Counted from the stretch's first letter, positions 11,737 to 25,200 are shown. The stretch is DNA of 64,000 nucleotides from Pohlia nutans (GCA_022496805.1 CM040107.1:8204501-8268500); one strand, 5' to 3'. The notes: generated by a model from the sequence alone, not told the origin. A program made the numbers and translations.

Positions 11737-14700
11737 ATGGCATCTTCATTACCATTGCTTTACTATGAAGTTTACCGGCATGGACATTTGTACCTTTCGG
11801 GTGCCAGAGGACGTAGTCGCCTACGTTGTATGGAGTCGACTGGCCTAGGGTCTGGGCCCATTGTGGTCGATTCCACTATTTCGCGCCATGGTGGGTGGCT
11901 GCTGCCGGTCGGGTCTTGTCTAATTTCTCGAGGTCGGCGACACGGGCTGCTAGCACTCGCCTGGGAGCGAAGTCGGTAGCCGATGTCGACCGTTGGGTCG
12001 GGATAATGTATTTGGTTGGCATTAATGGTGTGAGAACACCCTTGTATGCCGTTCGGTAAGCGAAGAGGACCGTGTGGAGCTGAAAGTCCCGGTCGGTCCG
12101 ATTCGCGTTGACTAGCTTCTGTAGCATCCGGACTAAGGCAAAGATGTCTATGAACTCCTTGAATAGGGATCTGGCACTGGCTCTGAGACTAGGGCTCAGA
12201 TTTGCGTTCAGCTCCAACATCTTGGGGTCGGTAGAGGTACCGACGTTGACATGGTCGAGTCGATCCTCCGCATTGTGATTCCAATAGGCAATGTCCATGA
12301 ATCGCAGCTTGCCTTGTATTGGTGTCTTGTCTACCAACATTGTTCCTGGTCTATGTTGAATACCCTGGTGTCTAGTGGTACTAGTCGATTCTGTCCTAGT
12401 CTGGTCGACTGTCGACTCGGTAGCTAGGTGGTTCCAGTCGATTGTGCCCAATGTATGAAGGGTCGGGTCGGAGGCCATCAAGATTTCCTCCTCCTCATCG
12501 GTGATACCTTCCGCGAAGTTGTAACATACTAGAGCATGTGGTGTAACCGCCTCGTATCCTAACTGTCGATTTATCTTGACGATCTTGACGGTGCCGTTGC
12601 CCATGATCTGCACCTCGTTGTTGCCCCAGTTGTGTATGACTTTGGCATGTCGAAGCCAGGGTCGACCGAGTAATAACCGGTAGTCTGACTTGACTGTCGA
12701 GCAGTCGATGACTATAAGCGTGACTTTGTAGGGGATGCCATGAATATGAATTTTGACATCCCTGATCAATCCTTTGGGCCGTGCTATGGTGCCGTTGGCC
12801 ATCTTGAGGTTAAATGGTGCGGGTGAGGCTTTGGCTAGTCCCAGGCATCTGCGTTCGTCTTCGGTGATTACATTGACGCCGGATCCGCCATCGATCAGAA
12901 CGTTGTCTACCATGTTTTTACCGACTGAGACTGTGATGACCGGCATGTGTTTGTCGATGACTTCTACAGCGGCGATCGTCTCCTCCGCCGTAGTCGAGTA
13001 GGGTGACTCAAGAGTCGACCTTGGGTCTGGATGAGTCAGTCGATCCCGAACAAGTGTGGTGAGGGTCGGTGATAACTGTAGTAAGTCGCGGATGGACACC
13101 TGCAATTTGCAGTCTTGTAGTTGATCGAGGATCTGCTGCTGGATGGTGCCAAATGCGATGCTGTCCTGGTCGACTGTGGCTTGACTAGGTTGGTCTGGGT
13201 CGTCTCGAAAGGTGATCATTTGTTGCGATAATGCATCCGCGTCCCAGTCAAGTGAAGGCAAGTCCTCAGTCGACTTTGGGTCTTTAGTGGAAGTCGGCGT
13301 TTCCAACTCGGCTTGTAGTTGACGAACTTCCTGCATCATTTGATCACGTAGTAGTTCTTGGGCAGTCCAGTCGGTCGTCTCCGTGGTCTCGTCAGGAGTC
13401 GACTGGTCGGGGGTCGACTGGCTTCTGGTAATCGCTGCGACCGTCAGAACACCAACCGTAGTGTTCGGTAGTTCTTCAATGACTAGTGACGACATGTTGG
13501 GCTTAGTTTCGATGTGCTGATTAAGGAATTTGACGACCTTCGGATCCTTCAGTAGGGGACACATGTGTGTCGGATGGTCCAAAGTTTTGCAAAGAGAACA
13601 AGGGAATATCCGTCGTGGTGTGTTATCCCGGGGCGTTCGACCCCTTGATTCGGAGGTAGTCGACACTGGTGTGGCTGCTGCTACCGGGACTGTCGTATTA
13701 GCCGCTGCACGCCTTTTTCCAATCTCGCTCTCTGGGTTGAACCAGCATTTGCGTTCGAGATGGCCTGGCTTGTTGCATCGGTTGCAAAATGCTTGTTTGG
13801 TAGTCTCGGCTCGCTCGGTAGTCTCGGTTCACTCGGTAGTCTCGGTTCGCTCGGTAGTCCCGGTTCGCTCGGTAGTCCCAGCTCGCTCGGTAGTCTCGGC
13901 TCGCTCGGTAGTCTCGGCTTGCTCGGTAGAGGTCGAGTCGGGTTCCTTAGGTAGTCCGCTTTCTGCTAGCTTAGCGGATTTCTTGGCCTGGGCTAGTGTC
14001 AATCTCGGTAGTCCGACTGTGGCTACCTGCAGATACTTCAACAAACCAGCTCAGAAATTGCTTAGTAGGAAATTATCAGTCGGGATGTCCTCAAACTGGC
14101 TGGCTAGTTTCATCATCCGTTCGCAGTAATCGTCAACCGACTCTTTGGCATCCTGTTTCATACTGCGGAAACGTAGGTAAGCTTGGTCATCGTTGTCGAT
14201 CTCCTGGTAGCGGTGTTTGAAGGCATCGAGAATTCCGTGTAAGTCTTGGTGTGGGTAGGACGTTCTTTGAGTCGAGAACCAATTATAGTTAGCCGCATCG
14301 ACTAGCGAATGTCCAAATAAGGCTATAATAATAGCTGCATCAGTTTCGCCATTCAAAGTAAGGGCATTGAGAAATTGATGGACATGAGTAATGGCACACT
14401 TTCCTTCTTTGTAGGTGGGCATGGCTACCGGTTTCCGAGCAGTCGTCCGAGTCGGGTGTGTAGCTGCTGGGTAGGAAGGCTGCTGCTGAATCTGGGCTGC
14501 AGGTACCAAATAGTCTATCGACCGAGGGTTGTATAGTGCACATTGTTCGAGAAGGTGACCATAGCCACCACAAGATGCACACATAGGTATGGTGGGTTGG
14601 TACTGGTTGACAGTCGGTAGGACTGATGGCTGGGAAGCTACCGGTCGACTGTACGGGTTCTGTAGTAGGGGCCTGGTATGTGCCTGTGAAAACGATGGTT

Positions 14701-15793
14701 GGTTGATAGGCTGAATAATAGGAATGCCTATTGCGGGCTGAATTTGGTAACTAGGTGATAGACTAGTCCGAGGGGTCGACACTCTGGGAGTGGTGGTTTG
14801 GGCTACCTTCGACTGATCTAGGTATAGAATATTCGGCTCATAAGTATGAGTGTGAATATTCGGGAGACTGGGTTGAGTTACAACCTGGTCGACTCGTTGG
14901 TTAGATTGATAGATCTGTCTGATCCTATCGACTAGGTCATTATCCAAGCCGTCTAGGCCAGTCGGATATTGGTTGTCGGTACTAGGTGTCATGGGTCGAC
15001 TATTCATTTGACCAGGAGAACTGGGTTCCTGGTGAAATGCAGTCGACTGGTCTGGTCGACCTTGTGGAGATTCCGAGTGTAGTTTCTCAGACGTCGGGTT
15101 CTGGCTTGATAAGAGACTGGCAAGGCGGGAGTCTAATTCGTCCCTACTACAATGTAGTTGATTTATCTCTAACTGTCGTTGATGCGAAATGATAGTAGGG
15201 TCGGTAGTGTACCTTACTAGTCTTTGATACGCACTGGAAGGTCGTTCCGGTAAGTCGAGTGAGTCGTCGGGGATCCTTCGTGGAGAAGACGGGTTGGACA
15301 TCGTCTGGAATGCCACCGTCGGGTCGGTAAACTGATGAGCCGTGGTATACATGGTCGGTAGTATAGCCAGGAGTCGGGTCGGGAGAGTTGGAATGCCTTG
15401 TGCAATTGGTATAGAAGTTTCGTGAAAAATGGTACCTTCCGGGGTATCCATCATTCCTTGTGTAAACTCCATGTAGTGTTGTAAGGACGGGTCGGTAGAG
15501 GTCGATGCTGCGACTTCCCGTCGAATCTCGTATGTCGGTCGGGGATCCATTCCGGTGGTAGTATCGTGTACTACTGTCGGTGGGATGGTCTCTGACTGTA
15601 AATTTTGCCACTCTCTGTGCAAACGGGTGTTAGAGAACTGGTCGGTAGTTACTTCTAGTGGTAAGGGAGAACCGGTAGCTTGTGTACGCGGTCGTTCCCT
15701 ACTAGTTACGCGGCAGTTATCTGATCTAGATCTGAATCTGAGATTTAGATCTGACTCTGCTAGGTAGGTCGGGCTCTGAGATCTGTTTGGCTA
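11737..15793 (-). pseudogene. Gypsy gag-protease-integrase fusion with in-frame stops
   Basis: One continuous minus-strand frame runs from about 15793 to 11737. A likely start is the Met of MDPRPTYEIRR (about 15550). The gag region includes the CCHC-like CASCGGYGHLLEQC (about 14587-14546) and a retrotransposon-gag core ending TDNFLLSNF. A TGA follows at 14051-14053. The frame resumes LLKYLQVATVG and a TTERAE-type repeat, with a second TGA at 13829-13831. Then come a CX2CX4HX4C knuckle (CNRCNKPGHLERKC, about 13791-13750), a second Cys/His cluster (CSLCKTLDHPTHMC), the protease motif LIDGGSG (about 12904-12884) and FKEFIDIFAL. It then passes directly into integrase-like LHTVLFAYRTAYKG. A third stop, TAG, lies at 11876-11878, followed in frame by VGDYVLWHP, an integrase C-terminal motif. 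Reverse transcriptase, RNase H and the integrase core are absent. Normally the polyprotein would package and copy the element. Confidence 0.85.
13797..13940 (-). repeat. 18-bp tandem repeat inside gag-pol
   Basis: About eight copies of an 18-bp unit (CTCGGTAGTCTCGGCTCG on the plus strand) encode a TTERAE/TTERTG hexapeptide repeat between gag and the zinc knuckle. The second TGA of the polyprotein lies in one copy, where the other copies have CGA, so a single C-to-T change at a CpG explains it. Confidence 0.85.
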
Positions 15794-16620
15794 GTCTTTT
15801 GTGCTGGCCTAGTCGGTTGCTCTTTGGCACCGTAAGCCTTGTTCACAGACTGCTCTTACAGATTTTTGGTCAGTAGCATTATTGAGTGTTGACTACCCTG
15901 GTCGACTGTCATACACAATGATCTCCGAGGCTCTTTCTGGCAACTCGGGCTCTGGACTTTTTTTTCAAGACATATGATTTTCGTGTAGGAAGCAGATGAC
16001 TACTGTTTCCCAAGGACGTATAGGGCCTTGTGATAGTCGACAGGATCGACTAGGATCTAGATCTGGATCTGGGTCGACTAGGATCTGGAACTGGGTCGAC
16101 TAGGATCTGGAACTGGGTCGACTAGGATCTGGAACTGGGTCGACTAGGATCTAGATCTGGGTCGACTAGGATCTAGATCTAGGTCGACTAGGATCTAGAT
16201 CTGGGTCGACTAGGATCTAGATCTGGGTCAACTAGGATCTGGATTTGGGTCTAGATCTAGATGTGAATCTGACTAGGTAGGTTGGGCTCTGAGATCTGTT
16301 TGGCTAGTCTTTTGTGCTGGCCTAGTCGGTTGCTCTTTGGCACCGTAAACCTTGTTCACGAACTGCTCTTACAGATTCTTGGTCAGTAGCATTATCGAAT
16401 GTCACAGTCAATGATCTCCGAGGCTCTTTCCGGCTACTCGGGCTCTGGATTTTTCTCAAAACTTATGATTTTCGTGTAGGAAGCAGATGGCTGCTGTTTC
16501 CCAGGGACGTATAGCGCCTAGCGATAGTCGACAAGATCGACTAGGATCTAGATCTGGATCTGGGTTGACTAGGATCTGGATCTGGATCTAAATCTAGATG
16601 TGGATCTGACTAGCCCAACA
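15770..16620 (-). repeat. Leader duplication and 22-bp minisatellite in the retrotransposon
   Basis: A segment starting GGGCTCTGAGATCTG at 15771 recurs at 16284, giving a tandem duplication of about 513 bp. Inside it, about 16037-16260, lie roughly ten copies of a 22-bp unit of the form GGGTCGACTAGGATCTGGAA with an AGATCT variant. A shorter run is repeated at 16529-16600. No coding signal is visible. Its place between the LTR and gag makes it the 5' leader of the element. Confidence 0.8.
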
Positions 16621-16661
16621 GAAAGACTGGTGTCTGAGCTGAACTTTGCATGGTCGCCAAA

Positions 16662-17207
16662 TGTTAAGAGGGTTTTCTAGGAACCGACCTTAAACGAATG
16701 AGACTACTCCGCATAAGACTATTCTAGACTATTCTAGACTAGTTACTAGAGATTGAGAGGAGTAGTAAGAGGTTTCTACAAAGGAGAACGTACTATCGCC
16801 TAGGAAAAAGCACCAGTATGCTAGTGAGTCGGCTCCTGCATACCCACAGACTACTGCAACTAACCAAGATACAACCACAAAGAGCGATACAAGAGCAGGA
16901 AACAGCAGTAGTCTAACAGCAGTAGTCTAACATACTAGTGCGCACAAGAAGAGTAAAGACAAGAACGAAGTACAACGGAGGCTGCCAAGAAGAGGTACAA
17001 ATGGTATAGCAACAACTCTCTCAAAGAGAGTGAAGGTACATATAGGAGACTGGTCTGACAGTGTATCAGACTGGTCGACCGGAAAAGTCGGCTCGACCAG
17101 TCTGTACCAGCCTGTACTGCCACGTGTCGCCTGCCGGGTCTATTCCTGCCGGGAATAGACTAGCCTACTCTTAGCCTAACTGAATATCAACTAATATTCG
17201 GTTAACA
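16662..17207 (-). mobile_element. 5' LTR (minus-strand sense) of the gypsy element
   Basis: This 546-bp LTR begins TGTTAAG and ends GGTTAACA. It is highly similar to the solo LTR at 5686-6227. The internal hairpin is preserved at 17067-17104 with one mismatch in the right arm. The outer flank (GCTTC) has no partner because the far end of the element is missing. Confidence 0.9.
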
Positions 17208-18004
17208 GCTTCATATGTCATGACATTTCAATATTTGGGGATTTAGGGTACTTGATGTAAATACTATTGACTTTCCTATATGGCTTTTGAATCCCTCCTT
17301 CGTTGTAAGAGTTTAAATTTGATTGTGAATTTTTCAATCCTTAATCTTGGGTGGAAGTGTTAAAATGCATTTATGATCATTGAACTTTAACCAGTTAACA
17401 GGAACAATAACTCCCGCTTACATGAAAGTGCTAAAAGACGGTGTTGACTTTTATAGACTTTTGGAAGAGACAAAAATTGATTAGACGGGACAAAAATAGT
17501 GGCTTCGGTTGAAACCCTTCTCTACAAAGTATTACGTATCAAAAGTTCAATTTCAAACTACGTTAACCTTTTAGTGCCCAAGTAATCACTACCTCACACA
17601 ATAATTGAATGCTACAAAATCTATTAACAATATGAGATTGGGCTCTCAAGTTCACAAGTTTAATATATCAAGATGCTATCAATGGGAATGAAAAAAACTA
17701 GCACCATTCCCAAAAAATAAAATAAAAACTCCTCTGCCACTCCATTTCCCACCTCTTCTTTTATCCCTTTTTCATTTGACATAATGCAGGGTTGGGGTTG
17801 GTTGTTTAGGGTTTCCTGCCTATGATAACTCACTGGCAACCAGGCCGTGTATATCACATTAATGATAACACGTGCTCGACTAGTATCGAACCTTGGTCTC
17901 AATTTCCTAATATATAGTCTTAACCAACCAACAAAGGTGAGTGGCTTGATGAGTATGCACGCAGGATATTAAATACTAAACTAAAGTCAAGGAGATTTCA
18001 TTCC
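17208..18004. other. Intergenic DNA, nothing recognised
   Basis: This is mixed-composition sequence between the LTR and the CCGACTGCC unit. A short minus-strand frame at 17660-17902 has no recognisable domain. I see no RNA gene, terminal repeat or tandem array. Confidence 0.5.
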
Positions 18005-19160
18005 TCTCTTCCCCGTGCAGTCCCCATTAACTACCCTATCCAGCTGCCATCCCCGACTGCCTCTTCCATCTGCCATCTCCGACTGCCTTGAGTGATCCCT
18101 CTATGCCTTTGTAATCCTGAGCTGCATCACCCGCCTGCCCTCTCCCGTCTGCCCATTCCAATTGCCCCCTCTCCGACTGCCCCCTCTCCGTCTGCCCCCT
18201 CTCCGTCAGCCCCCACTCCGTCTGCCCCCTCTCCGTCTGCCCCACTCCGACTGCCCCGTCTGCCCTTCACTCTTCACCTATAATCTTCTTGAATTGGCCT
18301 ATATTTCCGACTGCCCCAAATTTCCGACTGTCCCATCTCTCCGACGGCCGAGTCTCCAAACAACATCAACTTGAGAACCAGAAATCCTCTCCATACAAAC
18401 TCCTTCCCCTTAGACCTTGGTGAAGTGAGAGTTGAGATTAACAGGTGTAGAATTAAGTTTATAATATCCATAGGCACGTTGCACTAGGAAACTTAATCCC
18501 TTGAGATTTAATGTTTCTGTCAGACCAAATCAATGATGGATTTACTTAAATTATATTTTAGGTACTTCCATGACACCCAAACTGGGAGGCATGTGGAGGG
18601 AAACATTGTTCTTACAAAGCCGGATTCTGAAATTTGAACCCCACAAAGCGCCCAACGCCCGACCGCTTGCCTCTTCCGTCTGCCCCCTCCGACTGCCTCA
18701 TCTGCCCCTCCGACTGCATCATCTGCCTCCTCCGACTGCCCTACACCGACTGCCTAATCTGCCCCCTCCGACTGCCTAATCTGCCCTCTCGCATCCTGTC
18801 CTTTACTCCGACTGCCCTACACCGACTGCCCTCCTCCGACTGCCCTTCACCGACTGCCCCATCTGCCTTTCACGCCTCTCCATATTCTTCTTAAACCCCT
18901 CTTCATTGGCCCACATTTCCGACTGCTCCCTATTTCCGACTGCACCATATTTCCGTAACCCGCAAATCTCTCCTATGAACACCATAAATTGAAACCATGA
19001 AATCCATTCCTAAACAAGATTCTCCCACACCTTGTCAGGACAGTAGACCAGCAGGAAATTGAAGACTTTAATATCCATAATCATCCTACATGAAAAAACT
19101 ATATACCTCAAGTTTTTAATGTTTTTACCCAAACTGAATTAATCATGAATTAATTTTATC
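18005..19160. repeat. Duplicated ~600-bp unit with CCGACTGCC repeats
   Basis: Two C-rich arrays (about 18030-18350 and 18655-18955) consist of CCGACTGCCCC, CTCCGTCTGCCCC and CTCCGACTGCC units. Each is followed by a homologous non-repetitive tail: about 18280-18560 and 18880-19160 share TTTCCGACTG, ACCAGAAATCC/ACCATGAAATCC, TTAATATCCATA and TTTAATGTTTYT blocks. The pair is best read as a diverged tandem duplication of one unit. It is the same motif that brackets the hAT relic, so it may be debris of hAT subterminal regions. Confidence 0.7.
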
Positions 19161-19230
19161 TTAAATGATTGTTAAACCACATATCCATCATAAAGCACAA
19201 CAAGAAAAAAGTATCACAACTTTACGGGAG

Positions 19231-22200
19231 TAAGCCGAGAATATAAATACAAGCCGAATTCTAATACAAAACACATGTGCCATGGCATTTGGATGATGGT
19301 AGAACATCGTAGAAGGTATATAATCATTTCTAGCAAGCCCACAATATCAATACAAGCCCAATCCTAATATAAAACACATGTGGCATGGCATTTGGATGAT
19401 GGTAGAACATCGTGGAAGGCATATAATCATTTCTAGTAAGCCCAGAATATTAATACAAGCCCAATCCTAATATAAACCATATGTGGCATGGCATTAGGAT
19501 GTGGGTAGAACATCGAGGAAGGCATACAATTATTTCTAGTAAGCCCTGAATATTAATACAAGCCCAATCCTAATATAAACCACATGTGGCATGGCATTAG
19601 GATGTGGGTAGAACATCGTGGAAGGCATATAATCATTTCTAGTAAGCCCAGAATATTAATACAAACCCAAACATAATATAAAACACATGTGGCATGGCAT
19701 TTGGATGATGGTAGAACATCGTGGAAGGCATATAATCATTTCTAGTAAGCCCACAATTTTAATACAAGCCCAATCCTAACATAAAACACATGTGGCATGG
19801 CATTTCTCTAGTAGAAATCTTGTCTTATGTAACAAGTCTTTAATGACTCAATGTTCGGAATGACATGTCCGTAATGACACAAAGTGGGACTTTGTGTCAT
19901 TACGCACTTGTCATTCCCGACAATGAGTCATTACAGACTAGTCACATAGGACAAGATTTCTACTAGTGTTTGGATGATGGAAGAACATCGTGGAAAGCAT
20001 ATAATCATTTCTAGTAAGCACAGAATATTAATACAAGTCCATTCCTATTATGAAATCCATGTGGCATGGTATTTCGATGATGGTAGAACATCGTGAAAAG
20101 CATATAATCATTTCTAGTAAGCCGAGAATATTAATGCAAGCCCAATCCTAATATAGATCACATGTGGCATGGCATTTGGATGATGGTACAACATCGTGAA
20201 AGGCATATAATCATTTTTAGTTAGCCCAGAATATAAATACAAGCCGAATTCTAATAAAAAATCACATGTGGCATGGCATTTGGATGATGGTAGAACATCG
20301 TGGAAGACATCTAATCATTTCTACTAAGCCTTGAACATAAACACAAGCCCATTCCTAATATGAAACACATGTGGCATGGTATTTGGATGTTGGTAGAACA
20401 TCGTAGAACGCATATAATCATTTTTAGTAAGCCGAGAATATTAATGCAAGCCTAATCCTAATATATAACTCATGTAGCATGGCATTTGGATGATGGTAGA
20501 AAATCATGAAAAGCATATAATCATTTCTAGTAAGCCGAGAATATTAGTACAAACCCATTCCTATTATAGAACACTTGTAGCCTGGCATTTGGATGATGGT
20601 AGAACATAGGGGAAGGAATATAATCATTTCTAATAAGCCGAGAATATCAACACAAGCCGATTACAAATATAAAACATATGTGACATGGCATTTGGATGAT
20701 GGTAGAACATCGTGGAAGGCATTTAATCATTTCTCATAAGCCCAAAATATAAATACATGCCCAATCCTAATATAAAATACATGTGGCATGGAATTTGGAT
20801 GATGATAGAACATCGTGGAAGGCATATAATCATTTCTAATAAGCCCAGAATATTAATACAAGCCCAATCCTAATGTAAAACACAAGTGGCATGCCATTTG
20901 GATGATGGTAGAACATCCTGGATGGCATATAATCATTTCTAGTAAGCCCACAATATTAATACAAGTCCAATCCTAATAAAAAAACACATGTGGCATCGCA
21001 TTTGGATGATGGTAGAACATTGGGGAAGGCATGTAATCATTTCTAGTAAGCCCAGAATATTAATACAAGTCCATTCCTAACATAAAGCACATGTGGCATG
21101 GCATTTGGATGATGGTAGAACATCGTGGAAGGCATGTAATCATTTCTAGTCAGCCCAGAATATTAATACAAGCTCAATACTAATATCAAACACATGTGGG
21201 ATAGCATTGGGATGATGGTAGAACATTGTAGAAGGCATATAATCATTTCTAGTAAGCCCTGAATATTAATACAAGCCCATTCCTAATATAAAGCACATGT
21301 GGCATGGCATTTGGATGATGGTAGAACATTGTGGAAGGCATATAATCATTTCTAGTAAGCCCAGAATATTAATACAAGCCCATTCGTAATACAAAGCACA
21401 TGTGGCGTGGCATTTGGATGATGGTAGAACATCATAGAAGGCATATAATCATTTCTAGTAAGCTGTGAACACTAATACAAGCCCAATCCTAATATAAATC
21501 ATATGTGGCATCGCATTTGGATGATGGTAGAGCATCGTGGAAGGCATTTAAACATTTCTAGTAAGCCCCCAATATTAATACAAGCCCAATCCTAATACAA
21601 AACACATGTGGCATGGCATTTGGATGATGGTAAAACATCGTGAAAGGCATATAATCATTACTAGTATGCCATGAAAATTAATACAAGCCCATTCCTAATA
21701 TAAAAGCCATGTGGCACGGTATTTGGATGATAGTAGAACATCGAGGAAGGCCTATAATCATTTCTAGTAAGGTGAGAATATTAATGGAAGCCCATTCCTA
21801 ATATAAAGCACATGTGGCATGGCATTTGGATGATGGTAGAACATCGTGGAAGGCATATAATCATTTCTAGTAAGCCCAGAATATTAATACAAGCCCATTT
21901 CTAATATGAAGCACTTGTGGCATGGCATTTGGATGATGGTAGAACATCATGGAAGGCATATAATCATTTCTAGTAAGCCGTGCACACTAATACAAGCCCA
22001 ATCCTAATATAAATCACATGTGGCATAGCATTTGGATGATGGTAGAACTTCGTAGAACGCATATGATCATTTCTAGTAAGCCCAGAATATTAATACAAGC
22101 CCAATCCTAATATATAACACATGTGGCATGCCATTTGGATGATGGTAGAACATGGTGAAAGGCATATAATCATTTCTAGTAAGCCTAGAATATTAATGCA

Positions 22201-25200
22201 AACCCATTCCTAATATAAAGCACATGTGGCATGGCATATGGATGATTGTAGATCATCGTGGAAGGCATATAATTATTTCTAGTAAGCCCCGAATATTAAT
22301 ACAAGCCCAATCCTAATATAAAACACATGTGGCATGGCATTTGGATGATGGTAGAACATCGTGGAAGGCATATAATCATTTCTAGTAAGCCGAGAATATT
22401 AATACATGCCCAATCCTAATATAAAACACATGTGGCATGGCATTTGGATGATGGTAGAACATTGTGGAAGGCATATAATTATTTCTAGTAAGCCCAGAAT
22501 ATTAATACAAGCCCAATACTATTATAAAACACATGTAGCGTGGCATTTGGATGATGGTAGAACATCGTGGAAGGCATATAATCTTTTCTAGTAAGCCGAG
22601 AATATTAATACATGCCCAATCCTAATATAAAACACATGTGGCATGGCATATGGATGATTGTAGATCATCGTGGAAGGCATATAATCATTTCTAGTAAGCC
22701 CCGAATATTAATACAAGCCCAATCCTAATATAAAACACATGTGGCATGGCATTTGGATGATGGTACAACATTGTGGAAGGCATATAATTATTTCTAGTAA
22801 GCCCAGAATATTAATAGAAGCCCAATACTATTATAAAACACATGTAGTGTGGCATTTGGATGATGGTAGAACATCGTGGAAGGCATATAATCATTTCTAG
22901 TAAGCCGAGAATATTAATACAAGCCCAATCCTAATATATAACACATGTGGCATGCCATTTGGATGATGGTAGAACATGGTGAAAGGCATATTATCTTTTC
23001 TAGTAAGCCCAGAATATTAATACAAGCCCAATCCTAATATAAAGCACATGTGGCATGGCATTTGGATGATGGTAGAACATCGTAGAAGGCATATAATCAT
23101 TTCTAGTAAGCCGAGAATATTAATACAAGCCCAATCCTAATATATAACACATGTGGCATGCCATTTGGATGATGGTAGAACATGGTGAAAGGCATATTAT
23201 CATTTCTAGTAAGCCCTGAATATTAATACAAGCCCAATCCTAATATAAAGCACATGTGGCATGGCATTTGGATGATGGTACAACATTGTGGAAGGCATAT
23301 ATTTATTTCTAGTAAGCCCAGAATATTAATACAAGCCCAATACTATTATAAAACACATGTACCGTGGCATTTGGATGATGGTAGAACATCGTGGAAGGCA
23401 TATAATCTTTTCTAGTAAGCCTAGAATATTAATACAAGCCCAATCCTAATATAAAGCACGAGTGGCATGGCATTTGGATGATGGTAGAACATCGTGAAAG
23501 GCATATAATCATTTCTAGTAAGCCGAGAATATTAATACAAGCCCAATCCTAATATAAAACACATGTGGCATGGCATTTGGATGATGGTACAACATTGTGG
23601 AAGGCATACAATTATTTCTAGTAAGCCCTGAATACTAATACAAGCCCAATCCTAATATATAACACATCTGGCATGCGATTTGGATGATGGTAGAACATGG
23701 TGAAAGGCATATAATCATTTCTAGTAAGCCTAGAATATTAATGCAAGCCCATTCCTAATATAAAGCACATGTGGCATGGCGTTTGGATGATTGTAGATCA
23801 TCGTGGAAGGCATATAATCATTTCTAGTAAGCCCAGAATATTTATACAAGCCCATTTCTAATATAAAGCACTTGTGGCATGGCATTTGGATGATGGTAGA
23901 ACATCATGGAAGGCATATAATAATTTCTAGTAAGCTGTGAACACTAATACAAGCCCAATCCTAATATAAAGCACATGTGGCATGGCATTTGGATGATGGT
24001 AGAACTTCGTAGAAGGCATATGATCATTTCTAGTAAGCCCGGAATATTAATACAAGCCCAATCCTAATATAAAGCACATGTGGCATGGCATTTGGATGAT
24101 GGTAGAACATCGTGGAAGGCATATAATCATTTCTAGTAAGCCCAGAATATTAATACAAGCCCAATCCTAATATATAACACATGTGGCATACCATTTGGAT
24201 GATGGTAGAACATGGTGAAAGGCATATTATCATTTCTAGTAAGCCCAGAATATTAATACAAGCCCAATCCTAATATAAAGCACATGTGGCATGGCATTTG
24301 GATGATGGTAGAACATCGTGGAAGGCATATAATCATTTCTAGTAAGCCCAGAATATTAATACAAGCCTATTTCTAATATAAAGCACATGTGGCATGGCAT
24401 TTGGATGATGGTAGAACTTCGTAGAAGGCATATGATCATTTCTAGTAAGCCCTGAATATTAATACAAGCCCAATCCTAATATATAACACATGTGGCATGC
24501 CATTTGGATGATGGTAGAACATGGTGAAAGGCATATAATCATTTCTAGTAAGCCTAGAATATTAATGCAAGCCCATTCCTAATATAAAGCACATGTGGCT
24601 TGGCGTTTGGATGATTGTAGATCATCGTGGAAGGCATATAATCATTTCTAGTAAGCCCAGAATATTTATACAAGCCCAATCCTAATATAAAGCACGAGTC
24701 CCATGGAATTTGGATGATGGTAGAACATCGTGAAAGGCATATAATCATTTCTAGTAAGCCGAGAATATTAATACAAGCCCAATCCTAATATAAAACACAT
24801 GTGGCATGGCATTTGGATGATGGTACAACATTGTGGAAGGCATATAATTATTTCTAGTAAGCCCAGAATATTAATACAAGCCCAATACTATTATAAAGCA
24901 CATGTAGCGTGGCATTTGGATGATGGTAGAACATCGTGGAAGGCATATAATCTTTTCTAGTAAGCCCTGAATATTAATACAAGCCCAATCCTAATATAAA
25001 GCACGAGTGGCATGGCATTTGGATGATGGTAGAACATCGTGGAAGGCATATAATCATTTCTAGTAAGTCCAGAATACTAATACAAGCCCAATCCTAATAT
25101 AAAACACAGGTGATATGGCATTTGGATGATGGTAGAACATCGTGGAAGGGATATTATCATTTCTAGTAAGCCCTGAATATTAATACATGCCCAATCCTAA

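Larger units (their letters stand above)
11737..17207 (-). mobile_element. Ty3/gypsy LTR retrotransposon, truncated and internally deleted
   Basis: The minus-strand order is LTR (17207-16662), a candidate primer binding site just inside it (TTTGGCGACCATGC, 16661-16648), a repeat-rich leader (16620-15770), gag, CCHC knuckle, aspartic protease and the integrase C-terminus. The element stops abruptly at about 11737, where AT-rich DNA begins. No second LTR or polypurine tract is found there, so the downstream end is lost and no target duplication can be tested. GTCGAC sites are unusually dense throughout. The tRNA that would match the primer site is not identified. Confidence 0.85.

Noticed and set aside
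5686..17207. A single 11.5-kb LTR retrotransposon bounded by the two LTRs.
   Set aside because: The left LTR has AATAA on both of its own sides, so it is a separate solo LTR; hAT and other DNA lies between, and the right LTR has no matching flank.
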